Of a stretch of 64,000 nt of DNA, positions 1 to 7,351 are shown one piece after another (the first letter of the stretch is position 1; each line of letters starts with the position of its first letter). The stretch comes from Saprospiraceae bacterium (GTDB lineage: Bacteria; Bacteroidota; Bacteroidia; Chitinophagales; Saprospiraceae): NCBI GenBank assembly GCA_021604865.1, contig BQJU01000001.1, forward strand, positions 295,736-359,735, written 5' to 3'. Made by a program: the position numbers and the translations under genes. The notes under the pieces were generated by a model. The model saw only the letters and a list, made by a program, of their open reading frames with translations, had not been told where the DNA came from and did not search any database.

Positions 1-1
1 T

Positions 2-3000
2 ACCGCTGCAGTAGGGGATACGATCTCCACAGCAAGTCTTTCCGACGGTTGTTTTGACCTTTCCGACAATTTTATCACGGTCAATCGTGAACAGCCAGAG
101 GGAGGTATGGTACAAACAGAAAGCGGACAAACAGAAGTATTTACCTGTCCTGGCGACGGTAATGCAGACCTGGTCATCTTTGACCGTATAGGAGCAAGCA
201 TTAGCGAATATGCCTTTATTATAACCGATACCAACAATGTCATTCTGGCCTTACCAGAATTGGAAATGTATGACTTTGACTCTTCTGGTGTTGGCGTTTG
301 CCGTGTTTGGGGTGTTGCTTATACCGGTAATCTCACGGCCATGGTGGGTGATGATATCACTGTGGTAAATCCATCTGATGCCTGTTTCGACCTATCCGAT
401 AATTTTATTTCCGTATTCCGTGAACAACCCATTGGTGGTACCGTAAGTACGGAAGCCGGAGAGACCGAACTTTTCATTTGCGTAGGTGACGGCACTCCCG
501 ATACGATCCGTTTCGATAGTATGGGGGTAACCGGTAATTTTACCTATGTGGTCACCGATACCAATAATGTGATCCTGTCCTTACCTACTTCGGACGTAGT
601 CGACTTTGATGCTGCCGGAACGGGCATTTGTCGTCTCTGGGGCTTGGCCTATACTGGCAATCTCACAGCAGCAGTAGGTGATACTGCGTCCCTGGTAGAT
701 TTGTCAGACGACTGCTTTGTGCTTTCTGATAATTTTGTCACGGTCAACCGCGATGAAGTAAGTGGCGGGATGGTAATGACGGAAGATGGCGCAACAGAAG
801 TATTTGCCTGTATTGGTGATGGAAACCCGGATATTGTTCACTTTGATAGCAGCGATGTATCCGGTCCGAATTTTACCTATGTAGTGACTGATACCAATAA
901 TGTCATTTTATCCTTTCCTGAAGCCGATTCGCTCGACTTTGAACCGGCAGGAATTGGCGTCTGTCGCGTTTGGGGACTTGCTTATTCTGATAGCCTGTTG
1001 GCGATGGTGGGTGATACCGCTTCACTGGCAGACCTGGCGCTAGGATGTTTTGACCTTTCCAATAACTACATCACCGTCACTCGTGGCGTAATCGATGGCG
1101 GAGCGGTCATTACTGAAGATAGTATGACTGTCGCTTATACCTGTCCGGGTGACAGCCTTGCCGATATCATTTATTTTGACAGTATTGGTGTAGTAGGTCC
1201 CAACTTCATTTATGTTGTGACCGATACCAATAATGTGATCCTGAATGTTTCCTCTGTTGATTCAATCGATTTTGAAGGAGCTGGCGTAGGTATTTGCCGC
1301 GTTTGGGGACTGTCTTACACCGGTAATCTGACGGCGATGATAGGAGATACTGCCGATCTTATAACGCTCTCCGATGGTTGTTTTGATCTATCTAATGACT
1401 TTGTTACCGTTTACCGTGAAGTGCCAGAAGGAGGCACCGTAAGCACAGAATCAGGATCAACTCAATTGTCTTTCTGTGTAGGTGATGGTATTGCTGATAT
1501 CGTGCGTTTTGACAGTGCTGGTGTAGGCAATAGTTTATTTACCTATGTAGTGACCAATGCCAACAATATTATCCTATCCATACCAGGTTCGGATATGGTA
1601 GATTTTGAAAATGCTGGCGGAGGTACCTGCCGTGTTTGGGGATTGGCTTATACCGGCAACCTGACCGCCACGGTCGGCGACAATGCTGGTACAGCCACAC
1701 TTACTGATGCTTGTTTTGATCTTTCAGAAAACTTTATCACCGTCATCCGTATCGCTGTGAGTGGCGGTAGTGTCAGCACCGAAGATGACGAAACAGTGGT
1801 TTACACCTGTCCGGGCGATAGCATTGCTGATGTTATTTACTTTGATAGCCTTGGTGCTGTAGGGGATAGTTTTACCTACGTGATTACAGATAATAATAAT
1901 GTCATTCTCAATATTACGACTGCTGATTCCGTCGACTTTGAAGGTGCTGGTATCGGTATCTGCCGGGTATGGGGACTGGGTTACCTGGGCAACCTGACGG
2001 CCATGGTTGGCGATACGGCATCTGCCATCGCATTATCTGATAGTTGTTATGCCCTTTCCGGCAATTTTATTACCATCAATCGCGATGAACCTGACGGTGG
2101 TATGGTTACCACTCAGTCTGGGGACACCATTTCTACGGTTTGTTTTACCAATGGCGGGCAAAATACACTTCAATTTGACAGCATTGGCGTAAGCAATAGC
2201 AGATATACCTATGTGGTGACGGATTCCAATAATGTGATCGTAAAAATACCGGATACGGACCTGATTGATTTTGACGGAACCGGAGAGGCGGACAGCTGGG
2301 TCTGGGGATTTGCTTATACCGGCAATATCACGGCCATGGTCGGTGATACACTTACGCTGGTTGATTTATCCGATGAGTGTTATGATTTGTCTGACAATTT
2401 TGTAATCGTCTCGAAAGAACAAGTGGATGGAGGCATGGTTATGACTGAGGATGGCGAATCTGTCGTTTATACCTGTCCAGGTGATGGCGAAGCCGATATC
2501 GTACGTTTTGATACCACCGGATTTTTTGGCGACAGCTTTACTTATCTGATTACCGATACTAATTTTGTTATCCTTTCCGTACCTGATTCGGATATGCAGG
2601 ACTTTGAAGGTGCCGGGGAAGGCGTTTGCCTGGTTTGGGGTCTTGGGTATACCGGAACCCTGACAGCCATGGTTGGTGATACGGCTTCATTGATCGATTT
2701 GACCGATCAATGCTTTGATTTGTCCAGTACCTATATCACGGTTTACCGCGAAGTACCGGAGGGAGGTATGGTGATGACAGCATCCGGTGCCATTTCCGTT
2801 TCCGTGACAGTAGGAGACAGCATTCCCGATCTTATCTTCTTTGATAGTACCGGCGTGAGCAATAGCCTGTATACCTATGTAATTACCGATGAAAATAATG
2901 CCATCCTATCCGTACCCGATGGGGATGCTGCCGACTTTGAACTTGCCGGCGCGGGTATCTGCCACGTATGGGGATTGGCTTATACTGGAACCCTTTCCGC

Positions 3001-3409
3001 GATCATTGGCGAGGTCATTGATTCAATTGCCTTGAGTGATGCTTGTTTCGACTTGTCTGACAACTTCATTACCGTGGAACGTACCTTGGCTGCTCCTCAA
3101 CCGGCACCAGGTTTGCCAGATGTAGCAAATTATCTGCCGGAAGTAGTCATCAGTGCATGGCCAAATCCAGTATCCGATGTGCTGCATTTGCAAATTATTA
3201 CACCGGAACCAATTGACCTCCAGGATAACCAATCAGCATCAACAGGTCTACTACAAATCCTGGATATCAATGGACAGGTGGTGCTTAGCCGACAAGTGGT
3301 ACCCAATTCAGAAATTGACTTGGATATTACTCACCTAGTAGCAGGTAGCTACTGGTTGCGTTATCGTTCACCTGGAAATGTACAGAGTCTGAATTTCGTA
3401 AAACAATAG
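2..3409 (+). CDS. Giant secreted repeat protein with T9SS sorting domain (5' end outside window)
   Basis: The frame is open from base 2 without a start, so this is the C-terminal ~1135 residues of a longer protein. It holds nine full copies and one partial copy of a 110-111 residue unit. Each unit begins GG-x-V-x-T-E, continues with a C-x-GDG motif, then TYVVTDTNNVIL, CRVWGLAYTGNLTA and CFDLSDNFITV. Two Cys per repeat (sometimes lost) could form disulfides outside the cell. The last ~90 residues (from AWPNPVSDVLHL to the end) look like a type A T9SS sorting domain (Por_Secre_tail), so the protein is probably exported across the outer membrane and anchored or released. The function of the repeat is unknown to me; adhesin or surface-layer roles are guesses. 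A hairpin terminator follows directly. Confidence 0.85.
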   Translation, partial: TAAVGDTISTASLSDGCFDLSDNFITVNREQPEGGMVQTESGQTEVFTCPGDGNADLVIFDRIGASISEYAFIITDTNNVILALPELEMYDFDSSGVGVCRVWGVAYTGNLTAMVGDDITVVNPSDACFDLSDNFISVFREQPIGGTVSTEAGETELFICVGDGTPDTIRFDSMGVTGNFTYVVTDTNNVILSLPTSDVVDFDAAGTGICRLWGLAYTGNLTAAVGDTASLVDLSDDCFVLSDNFVTVNRDEVSGGMVMTEDGATEVFACIGDGNPDIVHFDSSDVSGPNFTYVVTDTNNVILSFPEADSLDFEPAGIGVCRVWGLAYSDSLLAMVGDTASLADLALGCFDLSNNYITVTRGVIDGGAVITEDSMTVAYTCPGDSLADIIYFDSIGVVGPNFIYVVTDTNNVILNVSSVDSIDFEGAGVGICRVWGLSYTGNLTAMIGDTADLITLSDGCFDLSNDFVTVYREVPEGGTVSTESGSTQLSFCVGDGIADIVRFDSAGVGNSLFTYVVTNANNIILSIPGSDMVDFENAGGGTCRVWGLAYTGNLTATVGDNAGTATLTDACFDLSENFITVIRIAVSGGSVSTEDDETVVYTCPGDSIADVIYFDSLGAVGDSFTYVITDNNNVILNITTADSVDFEGAGIGICRVWGLGYLGNLTAMVGDTASAIALSDSCYALSGNFITINRDEPDGGMVTTQSGDTISTVCFTNGGQNTLQFDSIGVSNSRYTYVVTDSNNVIVKIPDTDLIDFDGTGEADSWVWGFAYTGNITAMVGDTLTLVDLSDECYDLSDNFVIVSKEQVDGGMVMTEDGESVVYTCPGDGEADIVRFDTTGFFGDSFTYLITDTNFVILSVPDSDMQDFEGAGEGVCLVWGLGYTGTLTAMVGDTASLIDLTDQCFDLSSTYITVYREVPEGGMVMTASGAISVSVTVGDSIPDLIFFDSTGVSNSLYTYVITDENNAILSVPDGDAADFELAGAGICHVWGLAYTGTLSAIIGEVIDSIALSDACFDLSDNFITVERTLAAPQPAPGLPDVANYLPEVVISAWPNPVSDVLHLQIITPEPIDLQDNQSASTGLLQILDINGQVVLSRQVVPNSEIDLDITHLVAGSYWLRYRSPGNVQSLNFVKQ
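101..3085 (+). repeat. Nine tandem ~330-bp coding repeats
   Basis: The unit is 330-333 bp and starts at about 101, 434, 764 and 1097, continuing to about 3085. Units are similar but diverged at DNA level, so the array is old or under diversifying pressure rather than freshly amplified. Copy 7 (near 2095-2420) has lost the CRVWG cysteine and the CPGDG pattern. Copy 9 has lost the first cysteine. Confidence 0.9.
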
Positions 3410-3422
3410 CACGATAGAGAGT

Positions 3423-3470
3423 CACGAAGCGGGAATGTTTATCATATCCGCTTCGTGGACTTTGTTGTTC
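3423..3470 (+). terminator. Stem-loop terminator after the repeat protein
   Basis: CACGAAGCGG (3423-3432) pairs perfectly with CCGCTTCGTG (3448-3457) across a 15-nt loop. The stem is followed by a T-rich stretch. It lies 14 bases after the stop codon of the repeat protein. Confidence 0.75.
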
Positions 3471-3473
3471 TTT

Positions 3474-3555
3474 AGAGTTGTTGAGCAGGGTATTAATGGT
3501 CGAGGGAATGGAAGTTTTTCATTTTAATCACATCTACGCCCTGCGAAACAACTCT
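3474..3555. repeat. Palindromic interspersed element, copy A
   Basis: Imperfect inverted repeat: AGAGTTGTTGAGCAGGG (3474-3490) faces CCCTGCGAAACAACTCT (3539-3555), differing only in three central bases. Related arms occur at 29330-29406, and single arms at 21087-21102 and 62475-62490. Confidence 0.6.
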
Positions 3556-3642
3556 TTTTTATATAAACTTTTAATCCTAACCAAAGCTCATGTTGTTTTA
3601 GAGTTTATCACTCCTATTAATAGATCAGATAAACAGCAACAC

Positions 3643-4185
3643 ATGGGCAAAGTATTCCCGTCATTAGACCAGCGTTGGCGCGACTGGATTGGGCAGCAAC
3701 ATTTGTTTTTTGTCAGCACTGCACCGCTATCCGGAGAGGGCCTAATCAATTGTTCTCCCAAAGGGCTGGACTCTTTCCGCATTATAGATGAACATACCGT
3801 TGCCTATCTTGACCTCACTGGTAGTGGCATAGAAACCATCGCACACCTAAGAGAAAATCGCCGCATCAGCATTATGTTTTGTGCCTTTGAGGGGCCACCA
3901 AAAATCTTGCGCCTTTACGGACAAGGCACGGTTTTAGAAAAGGGCACTTCGGGCTATCAAGAGTTACGTCCGTTCTTCCCCGATTTCCGTGGGGAACGCT
4001 CCATCATAAAAATTGAGGTGCAAAGAATTCAAGATTCCTGTGGATATGCCGTACCCGAATACGAGTATAAGGGAGAGCGGGATGTCCTGTTGAAATGGGT
4101 GGATAATAAAGGTGATGCAGGAGTTGAAGCTTATATCAAGGAACGCAATAGCGTGAGTTTGGATGGACTGCCTGGTATTTTGTAG
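3643..4185 (+). CDS. Pyridoxamine 5'-phosphate oxidase family protein
   Basis: A 180-residue FMN-binding split-barrel protein of the PNPOx-like group, starting MGKVFPSLDQRW. Members bind FMN, F420 or haem and act on small molecules; the substrate here cannot be read. The PLSGEGLINCSPKGLDSFRI stretch and the ERSIIKIEVQRIQDSCGYAVP segment are typical of this cytosolic subfamily. The frame is open upstream to 3478, but I chose 3643 because the family normally starts at this Met and the upstream codons overlap the palindromic repeat. It appears monocistronic, with two hairpins after its stop. Confidence 0.8.
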   Translation: MGKVFPSLDQRWRDWIGQQHLFFVSTAPLSGEGLINCSPKGLDSFRIIDEHTVAYLDLTGSGIETIAHLRENRRISIMFCAFEGPPKILRLYGQGTVLEKGTSGYQELRPFFPDFRGERSIIKIEVQRIQDSCGYAVPEYEYKGERDVLLKWVDNKGDAGVEAYIKERNSVSLDGLPGIL

Positions 4186-4242
4186 TTACCAAAAAACGCT
4201 ACGCATGCAGTGAGAAAAGCTGGCTTTCAGCGCTTTTGGGGC

Positions 4243-4293
4243 AACCAAATGAATTTGGTTAGTACGAAGTCTCGTATCGGCCAAAATTTTTGG
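4243..4293. terminator. Two consecutive hairpins between convergent genes
   Basis: AACCAAAT-GA-ATTTGGTT (4243-4260) is a perfect palindrome. It is followed by a GCCAAAA/TTTTGGC-type hairpin (4279-4293). They lie between the convergent PNPOx-like gene and the lipoprotein gene and probably stop transcription in both directions. Confidence 0.45.
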
Positions 4294-4342
4294 CGACAAA
4301 TAACCTACCTCTCTGTCAACTAAAGCTTCTGCCCTCTTAGAA

Positions 4343-4906
4343 CTATTCGCCTACAACTCCACGGATATTCCAATTCACACTCTCTCCCGTACGGTTGATG
4401 TAGGTAATCCAGTCGTTATCCGAATCGGAAAACAGCCAGTCGCCATTGGTTTTATTTGGCCCGGCATCACAGCCGATGGATTGTTGTGTCACGTCATGTT
4501 TCAGGCTGATGCTGATCCAAAGATCATCCCCTGTAATGTCGATGGGGGTACCGAGAATGTGATCAGTCCACTCCCCTGTTTTCATGCCTGGTAATACATT
4601 GGCGCTGTACAACAAAGCACCAGGGGCATCAGCTGTGCCAGCGTCATAAATTTTGAGGTTGGCCGCTGCTGGCGTCAAACCCATGAAGAAGCGTACTGCC
4701 GTCAGTTGTTTACCCAGGTAAGGTGTCGTTTGTGTACTGGTAAAACGAACCGCAGCTTCGTGATTACCTGCTTCTAGTAATGGCCCGGTCTGATTGGGGC
4801 CGTCATATTGAAGGATATTGTCCACCTCTTGTGGTGTTTCGTCATCTTTTTGGCAGGCCGAAAAGGTAAATAGTGCGAGCGCGAGAAAAAAGAGTGCATT
4901 TTTCAT
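4343..4906 (-). CDS. Putative lipoprotein of unknown function
   Basis: A 187-residue protein starting MKNALFFLALALFTFSACQK: a short hydrophobic signal ending in an SAC lipobox, so an SpII lipoprotein of the outer membrane or periplasm. The mature part is predicted beta-rich and carries phrases such as NLKIYDAG, GEWTDHILGTPIDITGDDLWISISL and NTNGDWLFSDSD-like loops, resembling jelly-roll/anchor domains often attached to Bacteroidota surface proteins. No catalytic motif is visible. The frame extends 13 codons further upstream, but only the inner Met gives a proper signal peptide. The function is not recognised. Confidence 0.7.
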   Translation of the reverse strand: MKNALFFLALALFTFSACQKDDETPQEVDNILQYDGPNQTGPLLEAGNHEAAVRFTSTQTTPYLGKQLTAVRFFMGLTPAAANLKIYDAGTADAPGALLYSANVLPGMKTGEWTDHILGTPIDITGDDLWISISLKHDVTQQSIGCDAGPNKTNGDWLFSDSDNDWITYINRTGESVNWNIRGVVGE

Positions 4907-5107
4907 ATTCAGATTGTTTTGGTTTGTATTAGAGTTGGCTCGCAAGGGGGCTCTATACGCGACAACTCTATTTAAAACGCCTGAAGATAAAAAATGGTGA
5001 CAGGTGGAGGTATTAAAATCGTGTTAAAGCTTGTTAAAAGGGACAATTGATTAATAATCTCTTTTCAAGGCTACAAGAAATCAAACATGCTCTAAAAAAG
5101 AAAGGTC

Positions 5108-5776
5108 CTAATTCCCATCATCATCAATCTCCTCATCCTCCTCTTCATCATCACTAGTATCAATGGGTCGATCAGTTGGTGGGCGGAGATCATAGGAGAT
5201 GTCCATATCATTGAGTACGGCATCCAGGATAAGATCGGTGCCGGGGGTATAGCCTTCTCTCAGGTTATGGCCGAAAAGTTTACCGATGGTACCCCAGTAG
5301 GAGGCGGTAAAGCCATTACGCAGGTCTTTAATCAGAAAATACATGGGCGTATCCAGTTCCTTTTCGATCATCTTGATGAGGATCGTGCCCTGAGTTTTGG
5401 TCAGTTTCTTTAAGGGATCGGAGAATTGATCCTTAAGGTCTTTCTGAAGTTTTTTGATATATTTTTTACGAGCTCTTTTTTTCATGTGGTTGGTCGCATA
5501 ATCTACTTCTCTGAAAATGCGAATTGCTTCCACAGCATAGGGATAAACCTTAGCAGCATAGCGGCGGTACCGACGATAGCGGCGGTATTCCTCATCATCT
5601 TCAAAGGTTCGTAAGGAAGAAACCGAAACCCCTTCCAGGCTGGCGAGAATGAGTGTATCACCACAGTCATCAATGGTATAAGGCATTTTCTCTCCATTGA
5701 CGAAAGTATATTCTTCCTGTGCCGTCAATTGTAAGGCCGACAACAACAAAACCCCAATTACAATAATCCTACTCAT
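5108..5776 (-). CDS. DUF4294 family exported protein
   Basis: A 222-residue protein with a signal peptide (MSRIIVIGVLLLSALQLTAQ). It has a Tyr/Arg-rich stretch EEYRRYRRYRRYAAKVYPYA, a basic helix and the conserved core ending RNGFTASYWGTIGKLFGHNLREGY. This pattern is typical of the Bacteroidota family DUF4294, whose function is unknown. The C-terminus is strongly acidic (a run of Asp/Glu before DDGN). The frame is open 18 codons further upstream, but the Met at 5776 begins the signal peptide. It is transcribed alone, in the same direction as the amidohydrolase operon but separated from it by a terminator hairpin. Confidence 0.75.
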   Translation of the reverse strand: MSRIIVIGVLLLSALQLTAQEEYTFVNGEKMPYTIDDCGDTLILASLEGVSVSSLRTFEDDEEYRRYRRYRRYAAKVYPYAVEAIRIFREVDYATNHMKKRARKKYIKKLQKDLKDQFSDPLKKLTKTQGTILIKMIEKELDTPMYFLIKDLRNGFTASYWGTIGKLFGHNLREGYTPGTDLILDAVLNDMDISYDLRPPTDRPIDTSDDEEEDEEIDDDGN

Positions 5777-5952
5777 CCTATACTTTTTTTTCTTAGATAA
5801 AATTTGCATTCCAAATTTGTTGGAACACATCTTTTTTCAAAGAAGGTTATTTTGCTCAAATTTCTAACTATTTTCTTTAATAAACCACCTTAAGTTGGGT
5901 AGTTCGAAAAAAAACTGTCAATCATTAACACAATTATTCTCTTTAAAACGAT

Positions 5953-5984
5953 ATAAGCGGAGCTACCATTGCAACTCCGCTTAT
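5953..5984 (-). terminator. Terminator of the amidohydrolase operon
   Basis: ATAAGCGGAG (5953-5962) pairs perfectly with CTCCGCTTAT (5975-5984). Read on the minus strand it follows the stop codon at 6008 by about 23 bases and is followed by ATCGTTTT. Confidence 0.7.
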
Positions 5985-6007
5985 TTAGACGCACTTTTAG
6001 CATAAAA

Positions 6008-7300
6008 TTAACGCTCTCGGCGAAATTTTTCCTGAAATTTATGATAAAGCACCTTTTGTTTATTGTTCAGATCGATTTCGCGGCCCTGAATAAAAGCGTG
6101 TATGACCTCAGCACTGCGCATATCCAATACATCGCCTTGACTGATAAACAGAATAGCATCCTTACCTACTTCCAGGGAGCCTGCACGATCATCAATTCCA
6201 AGGATTTTGGCTGTATTAAGGGTCAGTGCACTGATGGCTGCTTCATAATCGAGTCCATAACCTACGGCTTGTCCTGCCTGAAAAGCCAGGTTGCGGTATT
6301 GCCAAAATCCCTCATGCCCAATGCAATACAAAATGCCTGCTTCCTGTAATAATTTGGGTGTTTTAAAGGGTAAATCCACATCATCATCCGGTAGCCCTGG
6401 CAAACTTTGCGTAGAGCGCAGAATGACCGCTACATTATTTTCCTTCAATAAACCGGGAATGCGCCAGGCATCCTCTCCACCAACGATAACCAGGGAAATG
6501 GCATGCTGTTTAGCCAGCAAGACCGCCTGAGTGATGGCCTCTACACTATTGGCCTGAACATATAATTTCTTGCTTCCATTAAACAAACCGCAAGCCGCTT
6601 CCAATTTCAGGTTTTCGGCTTTGGCTGTTGTCTGCTGACAATACCCCTTTGCGTCTGCGAAATAAGTGGCAATTTCCAGCATTTGGTCATCGTATGCTTC
6701 ATTTTTCTGGTAGGTACCCCGCCGCCAGGAGTATGACTGCTTGGCCGGCAGCCGGAGATACAAGCCTTCATCAGCTTTGTAGGCTGCATCTTCCCAATTC
6801 CAGGCATCGAGTTGTACGATGGAGGATTGGCCACTGATCAGCCCTCCCTCAGGAGCTATTTGGGCCAACAATACGCCCATGCTTCGTATGGTAGGAATCA
6901 CCTGGGAGTCGGTATTGTAAGCAATGATTGACCGGACATTGGGGTTCAAACTACCGGTTTCGTCGTTATCCCGAGTAGCCCGAACTGCACCGATTTCAAT
7001 CAGTCCCAATTGTGTGTTCGGCGCAATCAGCCCGGGATAAACATGTTTGCCCTCCGCCTGAATGACCCGATATTTATCCAGCGCTTGTTGGTTGTAGGCC
7101 TCCACGACAGTCAGTTTGCCTCCTTCAAAACCGATCAGGCTATTTTGAATTACCTGCCCGTTACCTAGATGTGCAGTAGCCCCCACTATAGCTATCGGCT
7201 CGGCCTGGTTCGCCGCAGGAATAGGAGATTGCGCCCACAAAAAACCTCCTGCCAAAAGCAGCAGGCAAAAAATAAGGCTATATTTTAGGTTGATTTTCAT
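6008..7300 (-). CDS. Exported amidohydrolase-like protein lacking the HxH metal motif
   Basis: A 430-residue protein with a signal peptide (to FLWAQ) and an amidohydrolase/imidazolonepropionase-type fold. N-terminal beta-strands contain IAIVGATAHLGNG. The strand 1 region reads YPGLIAPNTQLGLIEIG, where active members have PG-x-ID-x-HTH. The C-terminal AAISALTLNTAKILGIDDRAGSLEVGKDA matches the family end. The missing HxH suggests it is not a normal dinuclear metal hydrolase. The arrangement beside a larger amidohydrolase is common in Bacteroidota, where the two may work as a pair. It is the last gene of the 11207-to-6008 operon, 51 bases after its larger partner. Substrate unknown; dipeptide or amino-acid derivative hydrolysis in the periplasm is a guess. 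Confidence 0.75.
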   Translation of the reverse strand: MKINLKYSLIFCLLLLAGGFLWAQSPIPAANQAEPIAIVGATAHLGNGQVIQNSLIGFEGGKLTVVEAYNQQALDKYRVIQAEGKHVYPGLIAPNTQLGLIEIGAVRATRDNDETGSLNPNVRSIIAYNTDSQVIPTIRSMGVLLAQIAPEGGLISGQSSIVQLDAWNWEDAAYKADEGLYLRLPAKQSYSWRRGTYQKNEAYDDQMLEIATYFADAKGYCQQTTAKAENLKLEAACGLFNGSKKLYVQANSVEAITQAVLLAKQHAISLVIVGGEDAWRIPGLLKENNVAVILRSTQSLPGLPDDDVDLPFKTPKLLQEAGILYCIGHEGFWQYRNLAFQAGQAVGYGLDYEAAISALTLNTAKILGIDDRAGSLEVGKDAILFISQGDVLDMRSAEVIHAFIQGREIDLNNKQKVLYHKFQEKFRRER

Positions 7301-7351
7301 TTTCTAAGTTTTTCATTTTTTGACAAGAAAAAATCCTGTTAACCCTCTCTC

